This document shows, piece by piece, positions 53,406 through 61,920 of a stretch of 64,000 nucleotides of DNA. This stretch comes from Actinomadura harenae. Lineage in GTDB: Bacteria > Actinomycetota > Actinomycetes > Streptosporangiales > Streptosporangiaceae. Numbering within the stretch: position 1 is the first letter of the stretch; every line of letters starts with the position of its first letter. Where the stretch lies: assembly GCF_003696215.1 (NCBI RefSeq), contig NZ_RFFG01000027.1, forward strand, positions 33,391 through 97,390, in the 5' to 3' direction. Under the pieces are notes generated by a model that saw only the letters and a program-made list of their open reading frames with translations, made no database searches and was not told the origin of the DNA. The position numbers and the translations under genes are program-made.

Positions 53406-54191
53406 TCAGCGGTCCGTCAGGGCCACCGCGCGCGTCCACCCGGCGCCGGCCCCGGCGATCTTGACCGGGAAGCAGCAGACCGTGAATCCCGTCGCGGCCG
53501 GCAGCGCCGCGAGGTTGCCGAGCCGTTCGATCTGGCAGTACTCCCGTCTCCGGCCGGCGAAGTGCGCGGGCCAGAGGACGCCGCGGTCCCCGGTCCGCTC
53601 GAACTCCCCGATCATGTGCTGGAAGGGGGCGTCGAGACTGAACGCGTCGGTGCCGATCACGCGCACGCCCAGGTCCAGCAGGAGTTCGGTCGCCGCCCCG
53701 TCCAGTCCGACGAAGTCGGAGAAGAACTTCGGCGTTCCCGCCACCGCCTCCGCGCCGGTGTGCAGCAGCACGATCTCCGAGGGCCGCGGCACATGGCCGA
53801 TCCGGTCGAACTCGCGGCGCAGCCGGTCGGCTCCGACGGTGCCCACCGGCTCGCCGGTGAGGTCGAGGCACACGCCGGGCGCGAAGAACCACTCCAGCGG
53901 CATCTCGTCGATGTTCCGTGGCCGGGCGAACGCGGTCGGATAGTCCGCCCGGGTTCCGTAGTGCGACGGGGCGTCCACGTGAGTGCCCGTGTGCGTGGTC
54001 AGCGTCAGGGTGTCCAGCGACAGCAGCTCACCGTCCGGCAGCACCGCGGGATCGAACTCGACGCCCGCGTGCGCCAGCATCTCCGCCGCCATGTGGGCCG
54101 CCCCTTCCGCGGGGGACATGACCTCATGGACGATGTCGTTCGCCTCCCAGCCCGATGCGTCCACGGGTGAGGAGAGGTCGATCATTCGCAT
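53406..54191 (-). CDS. Metal-dependent polyketide cyclase (OxyN/KynB-like fold)
   Basis: 261 residues of the Cyclase family (PF04199-like). Signature HTGTHVDAPSHYG supplies the metal-binding His/Asp residues; GTDAFSLDAP and WPAHFAG are further family blocks. Homologues in aromatic-polyketide clusters close the later rings of the aglycone. It is the last gene of a five-gene minus-strand operon (ketoreductase, aromatase/cyclase, monooxygenase, SDR, cyclase). ATG 54191 has GGGAGAA upstream; an ATG two codons further in is also possible. Confidence 0.88.
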   Translation of the reverse strand: MRMIDLSSPVDASGWEANDIVHEVMSPAEGAAHMAAEMLAHAGVEFDPAVLPDGELLSLDTLTLTTHTGTHVDAPSHYGTRADYPTAFARPRNIDEMPLEWFFAPGVCLDLTGEPVGTVGADRLRREFDRIGHVPRPSEIVLLHTGAEAVAGTPKFFSDFVGLDGAATELLLDLGVRVIGTDAFSLDAPFQHMIGEFERTGDRGVLWPAHFAGRRREYCQIERLGNLAALPAATGFTVCCFPVKIAGAGAGWTRAVALTDR

Positions 54192-54213
54192 GCGTTCTCC
54201 CGGTCGTGTCGGG

Positions 54214-54972
54214 CTAGGTCATCAGGTGGAGGCCGCCGTCGACCGTGATGGTCTCGCCGTGGATCCACCCGGCCTCGGCGCGGCACAGCATCGCGACGAC
54301 GTCGGCGACGTCCCCGGGCCGGGTCAGCCGTCCCGCCGGTGTCCGTGCCGCGACGCGCGCGGCCGGTCCGCTCGGGGCGCTCCCGGGATCCTTGTCCAGC
54401 TTTCCGGCGCGGACCGCGTTGACGGTGATCCCCCGGCCGGCCAGTTCCACCGCGAGATAGCGCACGAGGCTCTCCAGTGCCGCCTTGGCGCTGCCGAGGG
54501 CGGCGTAGTCCGGGACGGCCCGCCGGGCTCCCGTGCTGGAGACGGCGACGACCCGGCCGGTCCCGGCGGGCAGCAGCCGGGCGAGGTGCCCGGCGCCGGA
54601 CACCAGCGGGCCGACGACCAGGGCCGTGATCCGGTCGTAGGCCTCCCGGCTGATCGCCGTCGCCGGCGCGGGCCGGTGGATGCCCGCGTTGTGGACGAAG
54701 ATGTCCAGCCGGCCCCGGTCGCGCTCGATGTCGTCCAGCATCGCCCGGACCTGGTCCGGGTCGGCGACGTCGGCCCGGACCAGGGACGCCTTGCCGCCGG
54801 CCGCGCCGAGCGCCTCGAGCGCCTCCTCCGCGCCCGCGTCGTCGTGGGCGTAGTTGACGAGAACCTCGCACCCCAGCGAGCACAGCCGTCCGGCGATGGC
54901 GAGTCCCAGCCCCCGGGTGCCGCCGGTGACCAGTGCCAGGCGGTCCGTGAGGTCCAGCGGTCGTTCCCTCAC
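54214..54972 (-). CDS. Short-chain dehydrogenase/reductase
   Basis: 252 residues, classical SDR: ALVTGGTRGLGLAIAGRL, VHNAGIHRPAP, SSTGARRAVPDY and a shifted YxxxK region (DYAALGSAKAAL) in which Lys follows Tyr by seven residues rather than four, so the catalytic arrangement is not fully standard. C-terminal TITVDGGLHLM is typical. GTG 54972 overlaps the monooxygenase stop (GTGA). It probably reduces a ring keto group formed after oxygenation by its coupled neighbour. Confidence 0.82.
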   Translation of the reverse strand: MRERPLDLTDRLALVTGGTRGLGLAIAGRLCSLGCEVLVNYAHDDAGAEEALEALGAAGGKASLVRADVADPDQVRAMLDDIERDRGRLDIFVHNAGIHRPAPATAISREAYDRITALVVGPLVSGAGHLARLLPAGTGRVVAVSSTGARRAVPDYAALGSAKAALESLVRYLAVELAGRGITVNAVRAGKLDKDPGSAPSGPAARVAARTPAGRLTRPGDVADVVAMLCRAEAGWIHGETITVDGGLHLMT

Positions 54973-56624
54973 CTGTCGATCCTCCGCTTCTCCATGGCGT
55001 CCGGCGCGGCGGCGCGGACCAGTCCGAGCCCGGCCAGTGCCGCGGCGACGTCCTCCCTGCCGACCACCCCGGCGAGATAGCCGTCCGGCCTGATCACCAC
55101 GGCCTGCCCCGGACTCGCGCCGAACGCGTCGCCGAGCACGCCGCCGGGGTCGGCCAGCGGACGCGGGCCACGGGCCGGGTCCTCGTCCGGTCCGCTCGCC
55201 GGGACGACGGCGCGCACCGAGGTCGCCGCGTCGTCGGCGAGGTCCCACGGCTCGCCGTCGGCGAAGGCCAGCAGCGTCCAGCGCGGGTCCCGCAGTTCCT
55301 CGGCCAGGGCACGCCAGGCGGGGTCCCGCCGTTCCATGCCGGACGTCCAGCCCACGCGCTCACCGGGACGGATCCGCCCGGTGCCCCGGCCCAGGGTGAG
55401 GGGGCCTCCCGAGTAGTCCAGGGCCAGGCCGCTGAAGCCCCGGATCATCTTGCCCTCGATCCGCCGCTTCACCGGGCGCAGCATCGACAGCACGCCCAGC
55501 CCCAGCGGCAGGAGCACGGGCGCCAGCGCGGTGCGCAGCGCGACCAGCGCGGTCGCCGTCCTCGTGGATCTCAGCAGCCGCGCCCCGACGGGAACCCGTT
55601 CGGCCGGGTAGCTGTCCAGCAGCCGTTCGGACGCCTCGCCGCGCACCACCTGGGCCAGTTTCCAGCCGAGGTTGTAGGCGTCCTGGATCCCGGTGTTCAT
55701 GCCCTGGCCGGACGCGGGGCTGTGCACGTGCGCGGCGTCGCCGGCCACGAAGCACCGGCCGACGCGCATCTGCTGGATCATGCGCTGCTGTGCGGTGAAC
55801 ACCGACACCCAGCTGGGCGTCTCCGCCGTCACCGGCCGCCCGAGCGCCTGCGAGATCTTGCCTTCCAGCCGCCGCCGTACCGCCTCCCGGTCGTCGGCGT
55901 CGTGGACGTCGACCGTGTCCACCGCGCGCCAGGTGCGCTCCTCGGGGAAGGGCACCAGCAGGATCGTGCCGTTCCCCGTGTGCAGCAGATGGTTGCTGTC
56001 GCGGGGGAGGTCGGCGTCCAGGACCACGTCCGCGTTCATCCAGGTCTCGCTGGAGTCGCCGAGCAGCCGCAGCCCCAGCCGCTTGCGGACCAGGCTGTGG
56101 GCGCCGTCCGCGCCGACCAGCCAGGGGACCGGCTGCCAGGCGGACGTGCCCCCGGACCGGGCCAGCCTCACCGACACCTCGGCCTCGCCGGGCCTGACGT
56201 CCGCCAGGGCCACGCCCCACTCCACCTCGACGCCCAGCCGCCGCAGCCCGGTCCGGAGGACCTCCTCGGTGACGACCTGGCCGACCATCAGGCTGTGGGG
56301 GAAGCGCGTGGGCAGGGCGGCGTAGTTGGTGTCGAAGCAGATGAGCCTGCGCCCCCGCCGGTGCAGCGAGAAATGGACCACCCGCTGGCCCCGTGGGAGC
56401 AGGTCGTCGATGAGCCCCATCTGGTCGAAGATCTCCAGGGTCCTCGCGTGGACCGCCGTGGCGCGGCTGGTCACCGAGGGCCCGTCGGCCTGGTCGATGA
56501 CGCGCACCGGCACACCCCGGCGGGCCAGCTCGCAGGCCACCGTGAGCCCGACCGGACCGGCTCCGGCGACGAGCACGGCCGCGTCCGGCCCTCCACCCGC
56601 CCGGGAAGCCGGCGCCTCAGCCAC
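54969..56624 (-). CDS. Aromatic polyketide FAD monooxygenase 4
   Basis: 551 residues. FAD motif VAGAGPVGLTVACELARRG, GADGAHSLVRKRLGLRL, GDAAHVHSPASGQGMNTGIQDAYNLGWKLAQV and thioredoxin-like C-terminal domain with VVIRPDGYLAGV. OxyS/PgaE/MtmOIV-type hydroxylase. GTG 56624 overlaps the aromatase stop by eight bases, and its own stop overlaps the SDR start, so cyclisation, oxygenation and reduction genes are tightly coupled. One of four such enzymes, giving scope for heavy oxygenation of the core. Confidence 0.9.
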   Translation of the reverse strand: MAEAPASRAGGGPDAAVLVAGAGPVGLTVACELARRGVPVRVIDQADGPSVTSRATAVHARTLEIFDQMGLIDDLLPRGQRVVHFSLHRRGRRLICFDTNYAALPTRFPHSLMVGQVVTEEVLRTGLRRLGVEVEWGVALADVRPGEAEVSVRLARSGGTSAWQPVPWLVGADGAHSLVRKRLGLRLLGDSSETWMNADVVLDADLPRDSNHLLHTGNGTILLVPFPEERTWRAVDTVDVHDADDREAVRRRLEGKISQALGRPVTAETPSWVSVFTAQQRMIQQMRVGRCFVAGDAAHVHSPASGQGMNTGIQDAYNLGWKLAQVVRGEASERLLDSYPAERVPVGARLLRSTRTATALVALRTALAPVLLPLGLGVLSMLRPVKRRIEGKMIRGFSGLALDYSGGPLTLGRGTGRIRPGERVGWTSGMERRDPAWRALAEELRDPRWTLLAFADGEPWDLADDAATSVRAVVPASGPDEDPARGPRPLADPGGVLGDAFGASPGQAVVIRPDGYLAGVVGREDVAAALAGLGLVRAAAPDAMEKRRIDR

Positions 56625-57552
56625 GTGCCGCCTCCGCGAAGCGCTTCGTCAGCTCCAGGGTGGCCCGGCTGTTGCCGCCGACGGCCCTCCGCAGGAACCG
56701 CTTGGCCTCGGGCACCCCGGCGGCCCGGCCGAGCACGGCGGCGATGGCGGGTTCGTTGACGGTGACGGTGTGCGCCGCCGTGACCCGGACGCCTCCGGGC
56801 ACGTCGGTGCAGGACCACTCCCCGAGGTGCGCGGTCATGAGTTTCGGGGGCACGAGCTGCTTGTAGACGATCCGATGGTGCGGGAAGCACACGCGGGCCG
56901 ACTCGGTCGTGTGGACGGACCCGTCCGCGGCCTTGGTCTCCATCGTCATGAGCTGGAGGTTCGGCGTGGGCTCGCGCAGTTCCAGCCCGGCCACGTGGGG
57001 CAGCCGTTCCGGCCACCGTCCGGCCGCGTACAGGAACTCGTACGCCGGCTCGGCGGGCGAGGCGATGACCACCTCGTCGGAGAAGGAGAACGTCAGCTCC
57101 GCCCGCCGGGCGGCGGTCTCGGCGAGGGCCTTGAGGTTGGCCAGCTCGGCCCGGCTGTTGGAGTCGGTGGCCTGCCGGATCCACGCCACCCCGGCGGGAT
57201 CGTCGTCGATCGCGGTGAACTCGTGGTGCAGGGTGAGCCGGGAACCGGCCCCCTCCGGGGTGACGACCCACTCCCCGCCCATGGACGCGACCGGCGGAGT
57301 CGAGACCTCCTGCCGGAACCGCACCCGCCCGGCTCCCGCGTCGAGGTCGCGCCGGGACGTCCAGTGCTTCACCTCGCCGTTGGCGAGCGCCCAGATGGCG
57401 AGGCGTTCCGCTCCGGCGCCGAGCGCGGTCCGCTCCACGTGGACGGTCGGATCGAACCGCAGCGGCCACTTCGCCGCGTCGGCGATCAGACGGTAGACGA
57501 GCTCCTCCGGAGCGCTGACGTCGATCTCGTGGGTCATGCGGTGCTGTTCCAT
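56617..57552 (-). CDS. Didomain aromatase/cyclase (SRPBCC)
   Basis: 311 residues consisting of two START/Bet v1-like halves: residues 1-155 (EIDVSAPEELVYRLIADAAKWPLRFDPTVHVE) and 160-311 (SFSDEVVIASPAEPAYEFLYAAGRWPERLPHV). This is the ActVII-type bifunctional enzyme that aromatises the first ring of C9-reduced polyketides, consistent with the ketoreductase gene directly upstream. ATG 57552 is chosen with AAGGG 12 bases before it; ATG 57564 would leave no spacing. Confidence 0.93.
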   Translation of the reverse strand: MEQHRMTHEIDVSAPEELVYRLIADAAKWPLRFDPTVHVERTALGAGAERLAIWALANGEVKHWTSRRDLDAGAGRVRFRQEVSTPPVASMGGEWVVTPEGAGSRLTLHHEFTAIDDDPAGVAWIRQATDSNSRAELANLKALAETAARRAELTFSFSDEVVIASPAEPAYEFLYAAGRWPERLPHVAGLELREPTPNLQLMTMETKAADGSVHTTESARVCFPHHRIVYKQLVPPKLMTAHLGEWSCTDVPGGVRVTAAHTVTVNEPAIAAVLGRAAGVPEAKRFLRRAVGGNSRATLELTKRFAEAARG

Positions 57553-57583
57553 CGTCCCGACCATCCCTTGTCAGTGGCTGGCG

Positions 57584-58366
57584 TCAGTAGCTGCCGAGAC
57601 CGCCGCAGACGTTGAGCGCCTGCGCGGTGATGGAGGCGGCGTCGTCGGTCGTCAGATAGTCGACGAGACCGGCGACCTCCTCGGCGGTGGAGTAGCGGCC
57701 CATCGGGATCTTCTCCTCGAACCTGGCGAGGACCTCCTCCTCCGGGACCTTCCACAGGGCCGCGTAGCCCTGGCGGACCCGGGCGGCCATCGGGGTCTCC
57801 ACGTAGCCGGGACACACGGCGTTCACCGTGGTGCCGGTGCCGGCGAGCTCCTTGGCCAGCGCCTTGGTGAAGGCGATGACCCCGCCCTTGGCCGCCGAGT
57901 AGGGAGCGCCGAACGGCACGCCCTGCTTGCCGCCCGTGGAGGCGATGTTGACGATCCGGCCGCCGTCGCGCAGCCCTCCCGTGGTCAGCGCCTCCCTCGT
58001 CACCCGGAAGGTTCCGGTGAGGTTGGTGTCGATGACGTCGTTCCACAGCTCGTCGGTGATGGTGGCGGTCGGGCCGCCTCCGCTCCGCCCCGCGTTGTTG
58101 ACCACGATGGTGAGCGGGCCGAAGGCGGCCCGCGCCGCCTCGACGAGGGACCGGACGGCGACGTCGGACCGGACGTCCGCCACCGTTCCGTCCACGGTCA
58201 GGCCCTGTTCCCGCATCGTCTTGACGGTCGCGCCGACGCTTTCGGCGCTCCGGGCGCAGACGAAGACGCTCACACCCCGGGCGGCCAGGCGGGTGGCGAC
58301 CGCCAGCCCGATCCCGCTCGTGGCGCCGGTGACGAGTGCGACGCCCTGGACGCTGGCAGAAGCCAT
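57584..58366 (-). CDS. Polyketide C-9 ketoreductase (ActIII type)
   Basis: 260 residues. ALVTGATSGIGLAVA, VNNAGRSGGGPTA (ActIII-specific extension), IASTGGKQG with Ser, YxxxK as PYSAAKG, and PMGRYSTAEEVAGLVDYL. It reduces the C-9 carbonyl of the nascent polyketide-ACP, directing C7-C12 first-ring closure by the didomain aromatase next to it. Heads the five-gene cyclisation operon; its promoter region has GTTTCTC/GGTCCTC repeats 11 bp apart. Confidence 0.95.
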   Translation of the reverse strand: MASASVQGVALVTGATSGIGLAVATRLAARGVSVFVCARSAESVGATVKTMREQGLTVDGTVADVRSDVAVRSLVEAARAAFGPLTIVVNNAGRSGGGPTATITDELWNDVIDTNLTGTFRVTREALTTGGLRDGGRIVNIASTGGKQGVPFGAPYSAAKGGVIAFTKALAKELAGTGTTVNAVCPGYVETPMAARVRQGYAALWKVPEEEVLARFEEKIPMGRYSTAEEVAGLVDYLTTDDAASITAQALNVCGGLGSY

Positions 58367-58421
58367 GGCCGTGTCCCTCCGCTGTCGGTGATCCGCTGGG
58401 CCAGCGTTTCGATCCGGATTA

Positions 58422-58439
58422 GAGGACCGGCCGAGAAAC
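58422..58439 (-). promoter_or_regulatory. Candidate SARP box for the ketoreductase operon
   Basis: On the minus strand GTTTCTC then GGTCCTC, 11 bp apart and followed by TAATCC. GGTCCTC is shared with the box at 31462 and GTTTCTC differs from GTTCCTC there by one base. Confidence 0.6.
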
Positions 58440-58466
58440 GGTCGCAGCGGAGTCCACCCGGCCGCC

Positions 58467-58484
58467 GCTCCACCACGGCTCGAA
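58467..58484 (+). promoter_or_regulatory. Candidate SARP box for the NTF2-ligase-ABM operon
   Basis: GCTCCAC (58467-58473) and GCTCGAA (58478-58484), 11 bp apart, 74 bases before the TTG start at 58558. Divergent partner of the box at 58422. Confidence 0.45.
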
Positions 58485-58557
58485 GAGCCCCTGCCACCCT
58501 CGCGGTCACGGGCACCGGGGTTCCCGGCGCCGTCAGGAGCCGATAAGGGGAGTCACG

Positions 58558-59019
58558 TTGGCGGATGTGGAGCAGATGGTCCGCAGGGCCTCACGACCGA
58601 CGCTGTACGAGGAGGTCCAGCAGTTCTACGCGCGGCAGATGCGGCTGCTCGACGAGCACGCCGTGGCGGAGTGGGCGGAGACCTTCACCCCGGACGGCGT
58701 GTTCGCCACGCAGGTCGACACCACGCCGGCCAAGGGCCGGCACGCCATCGAGGCCGCCGCGGGCGAGGCCGCCAGCCGGCGCGCCGCGGAGGGGGTACGG
58801 GATCGTCACTGGCTGGGGATGCTGGACGTCGAGGAGCAGCCGGACGGGACGATCACCGCGCGCAGTTACGCGCTCGTGGTGCGCACGCCGCTCGGCGGCC
58901 GGAGCGCCATCCAGGCCTCCTGCACGTGTTCCGACGTCCTGGTCCGCGCCGGGGGACGCCTCCAGGTCCGCACGCGCTACGTGACCAGGGACGACCTGTC
59001 CGCCGGCCAGGGGAACTGA
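58558..59019 (+). CDS. NTF2-like (SnoaL_4) protein
   Basis: 153 residues, an alpha+beta barrel of the SnoaL/NTF2 superfamily (FYARQMRLLDEHAVAEWAETFTPDGVFAT; DRHWLGMLDVEEQPDGTITARSYALVV). Relatives in aromatic-polyketide clusters act as small hydroxylases, cyclases or dehydratase-like helpers (ActVI-ORFA/AknH/SnoaL type); the exact role here is open. TTG 58558 is chosen for AAGGGGAG seven bases upstream. First gene of a plus-strand operon, two bases from the ligase gene. Confidence 0.8.
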   Translation: MADVEQMVRRASRPTLYEEVQQFYARQMRLLDEHAVAEWAETFTPDGVFATQVDTTPAKGRHAIEAAAGEAASRRAAEGVRDRHWLGMLDVEEQPDGTITARSYALVVRTPLGGRSAIQASCTCSDVLVRAGGRLQVRTRYVTRDDLSAGQGN

Positions 59020-59021
59020 CG

Positions 59022-60602
59022 GTGGACGCCGTCGCCGCCGGGCCCCCTCTCGACACCGTCGAGGACCTGCTGGCGGGGCCGGGGGTGGGCGACCTGCTGC
59101 GCCGCGCGGCCCGGCGCTTCCCGGACCGCCCGGCGATCCGGTCCGGCACGGTCGAACTCGGCTACGCCGAACTCGACCGGCTCGCGGACCGGTGCGCGGC
59201 CGCCCTGGCGCGGTCGCTCGGCACCCACGGCAAGGTGCTCGCCCTGACCCTCACCCTGGACCACTGGTTCGCCGTCGCCTTCTTCGGCGCGATCCGCTCG
59301 GGGAACATCCCGGCGCTGGTCAACCCACTGTTGCGGGAGGAGGCGCTGGCGAACCTGGTGCGGGCGTGCGGGGCCGAGGCGGCGATCGTGGCGCCCGGCG
59401 TGCGGGACCGCCTGCCCACTCTCGCGACGATCGTGACCACCGACGAACTGGGTGAGTTGATCGACGGCGCCGAGGGCCCGCCGCCCCACCTGGTGCCCGC
59501 CCCCGGGGACGTCGCCTGCCTCCAGTTCACCAGCGGGACCACCGGTGCGCCCAAGACCGTCCAGCTGACCCACCGCAACGTCACCGTGAACGCCGCCCAG
59601 ACCGCCCGCGCCCACCGGGTGACCGGCGATTCGGTGGTGTTCGACAACCTCCCCACGTTCCATCTCATGCACCTCACCGTGGCCACCGCCGCCGGAGCCC
59701 GGCTGGTCCTCTGGCCGGGCGGCGACCCGGCGGAGGCGATGGCCGCGGCGGCGCGCCACGGGGCGACGCACTTCTACAGCCTGCCGGTGCGGCTCGGCCG
59801 GCTGGCCTCCGACCCACGGCTGCCGGACCTGTCGGTGCCGACGCTGACCGCCGTCCTGTCGGGCGGATCGCCGCTGCCCGCCCTGACCGCGGAGACACTG
59901 GGCGCACGGTTCGGCGTGCCCGTCGCGCAGGGGTACGGGCTGCAGGAGACCTCGCCCTCCACCCACTTCGACGACCTCGACGCTCCCCGTCCCGGCTCGT
60001 GCGGCCACCCGCTGGCCGGGACGGAGTGCCGGGTCGTCCGCCTCGACGACGGGCAGGTGGCCCCGGCCGGTGCTCTCGGCGAGATCCAGGTCCGCGGCCC
60101 GCAGGTCATGAAGGGATACCTGGGGGCCGACGAGGGGGCGCACCTCACCGCCGACGGCTGGTTCGCCACCGGCGACGTCGGCCACCTCGCCCAGGACGGG
60201 CGGCTGACGCTGGTGGACCGCATCAAGGACGTGTTCAAGCACGACAACTGGCTGGTCGCGCCGTCGGAGATCGAGCGGGTCCTGCGGCGCCATCCGGACG
60301 TCGCGGACTGCCTGGTCGTCGACTACCCCGACGACCTCAGCGGCGCCGTCCCGTACGGCCTGGTGGTGCCGGAGGGCGAGGACCCGGATCCGGCGGAACT
60401 CGCGGCCTACGTCGCCGCCCGGCTCCCCTACTACCAGCACCTGCACCATCTGCGGTTCGTCGCGGACATCCCGCGCTCGGCGACCGGAAAGCCGCAGCGT
60501 CGCGAACTCCGCGACCAGGCCCGCTCGCGCCCCAGCCCCGTTCCGCCGTCCCCGCCGTCCCCGTCGGACGCGCCCGGCGCCGCGAACGCCGGATCACGCT
60601 GA
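59022..60602 (+). CDS. Acyl/aryl-CoA ligase (AMP-forming)
   Basis: 526 residues of the ANL superfamily. P-loop-like FTSGTTGAPKTVQLTH, GYGLQETSPSTH, ATGDVGHLAQDGRLTLVDRIKD and catalytic Lys in ATGKPQRRE. It activates a carboxylic acid with ATP and CoA; in this cluster the free salicylate-type acid or a starter acid is the likely substrate, as proposed for PokL in polyketomycin. The Pro/Ser-rich tail after residue 495 is disordered. GTG 59022 has AGGGGA upstream. Confidence 0.88.
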   Translation: MDAVAAGPPLDTVEDLLAGPGVGDLLRRAARRFPDRPAIRSGTVELGYAELDRLADRCAAALARSLGTHGKVLALTLTLDHWFAVAFFGAIRSGNIPALVNPLLREEALANLVRACGAEAAIVAPGVRDRLPTLATIVTTDELGELIDGAEGPPPHLVPAPGDVACLQFTSGTTGAPKTVQLTHRNVTVNAAQTARAHRVTGDSVVFDNLPTFHLMHLTVATAAGARLVLWPGGDPAEAMAAAARHGATHFYSLPVRLGRLASDPRLPDLSVPTLTAVLSGGSPLPALTAETLGARFGVPVAQGYGLQETSPSTHFDDLDAPRPGSCGHPLAGTECRVVRLDDGQVAPAGALGEIQVRGPQVMKGYLGADEGAHLTADGWFATGDVGHLAQDGRLTLVDRIKDVFKHDNWLVAPSEIERVLRRHPDVADCLVVDYPDDLSGAVPYGLVVPEGEDPDPAELAAYVAARLPYYQHLHHLRFVADIPRSATGKPQRRELRDQARSRPSPVPPSPPSPSDAPGAANAGSR

Positions 60603-60625
60603 CCGCATCACCAGGGAGGAAGCCC

Positions 60626-60907
60626 GTGTTCACCTTCATCAACAAGTTCGTCGTCACCGGTGACCAGGCCGAGTTCGAGGCCGTCCTCGACCAGATCGGC
60701 CGGTACATGGCCAAGCAGCCGGGCTACCGGGCGCACCGGCTCTACCGCTCGATGCAGGGTCGCCCGGTCTATGTCGAGATGGCCGAATGGGACAGCCCCG
60801 ACGCGCACCGGGCCGCGGCGAGCGGAGAGACGTTCCGGGAGTCGGTGACGGCGCTGATGAGCCTGGCCACGGCCGAGCCGGGCGGCTTCGAGCTGATCTC
60901 GGACTGA
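60626..60907 (+). CDS. Antibiotic biosynthesis monooxygenase (ABM) domain protein
   Basis: 93 residues, ferredoxin-like ABM fold (FTFINKFVVTGDQAEFEAVLDQIGRYMAKQPGYRAHRLYRS, YVEMAEWDSPDAHRAA). Cofactor-less quinone-forming oxygenases of the TcmH/ActVA-ORF6 type have this size, so anthrone-to-quinone oxidation of the aglycone is the favoured role. Some family members only bind heme or act as cyclases. GTG 60626 has GGGAGGAAG upstream. Last gene of the operon. Confidence 0.83.
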   Translation: MFTFINKFVVTGDQAEFEAVLDQIGRYMAKQPGYRAHRLYRSMQGRPVYVEMAEWDSPDAHRAAASGETFRESVTALMSLATAEPGGFELISD

Positions 60908-61056
60908 CCGCCGCCCTCCGGCGGGCACGTCACCACCCTCAGCCGGCGCCGCCGCGATCACCCTGGCCCGGCCCCCTTCCCACGGGCTCGCGCGGCGGCG
61001 CCACCGCCCGGCGGAGAGCCCCGCCGCATCGTCATCGTGCCTCCGAAGCCCCGAGC

Positions 61057-61078
61057 GGGCGGGCCGATCCGCCCGCCC
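61057..61078. terminator. Hairpin between ABM and methyltransferase genes
   Basis: GGGCGGGC-cgatcc-GCCCGCCC, an 8-bp stem with a 6-base loop, 25 bases beyond the minus-strand methyltransferase stop and within the convergent gap. Confidence 0.5.
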
Positions 61079-61102
61079 GGCGCATCGACTCCGGAACCGG
61101 CC

Positions 61103-61765
61103 CTACACGGGACGCGCGGCGACCCACGTGTGGTCGTCGGTGAGGAACCCGTCGAGCCGCAGCCCCGCCTTCGCCAGAACCGCGGGAAGCTCGTCGTCGT
61201 CCAGCCGCCGCGTGGTGAAGGTGTGCGTCCAGGTGCGGTCCCCGGACCCGTACTCGATGGTCGCCGTGACCCGGTCCGGCCCGGCCGGCACGACCTCGCT
61301 CAGGCGCATGCGGATGCCGCCGCTGGTCCATTCCCTGGGCACCACGTCGAACATCCCGGCCGCCTCCCGCTGGATCAGCACGCGTCCCTCGGGGCTCACG
61401 TGCCGTCCGCACGCCGCGAGCAGCGCGTCACGGTCACCGTAGTTGACCAGGTACGACATCAACAGGACGCAGTCGAACCGCTCGTCCAGCGCCAGTTCCT
61501 CGATCCCGCTCAGGACCGTCCTGATGCCGGACGGGATGCGCGCGAGCATGTCCTCCGACGCGTCCACGGCCGTCACCGGGTGCCCGAGCGCGGTGAGCGG
61601 CACCGTGACCCGGCCCGTCCCGGAACCGAGCTCGAGGATGGACGCCCCGTCCGGCAACGCCCCGTGCACCAGGGACGCGCCCGTCTCGTCCAGGGGCGCC
61701 GACTGGTAGTACTCGACGGCCGAGCCGTCCTCCGCGATCGGACCGGGACCAGTTCCGTGAGCCAC
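61103..61765 (-). CDS. Class I SAM-dependent methyltransferase
   Basis: 220 residues. Motif I ILELGSGTGRVTVPLT, acidic VDASEDML, and FDCVLLMSYLVNYGD; small single-domain Methyltransf_25/11-like enzyme without a dimerisation domain. The C-terminal half is a beta-rich lid (VTATIEYGSGDRTWTHTFTTRRL). The substrate could be the aryl acid, aglycone or sugar. GTG 61765 is chosen for AGAGGAAG upstream. Standalone gene, convergent with the ABM operon. Confidence 0.8.
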   Translation of the reverse strand: MAHGTGPGPIAEDGSAVEYYQSAPLDETGASLVHGALPDGASILELGSGTGRVTVPLTALGHPVTAVDASEDMLARIPSGIRTVLSGIEELALDERFDCVLLMSYLVNYGDRDALLAACGRHVSPEGRVLIQREAAGMFDVVPREWTSGGIRMRLSEVVPAGPDRVTATIEYGSGDRTWTHTFTTRRLDDDELPAVLAKAGLRLDGFLTDDHTWVAARPV

Positions 61766-61920
61766 TCCGACTTCCTCTCGCCAGGGCCCGAGGACGGCAT
61801 GTGACGCCCCCGCGGGCCGGGATCCGCCGAACGCGCCGTACCGCGTCCGACGCCCCATCCTGTTCCGTCGGGGCTGCAAGATCCACACCACCGCCCCAGG
61901 AAAGATCGCCGGCCTCCGCC

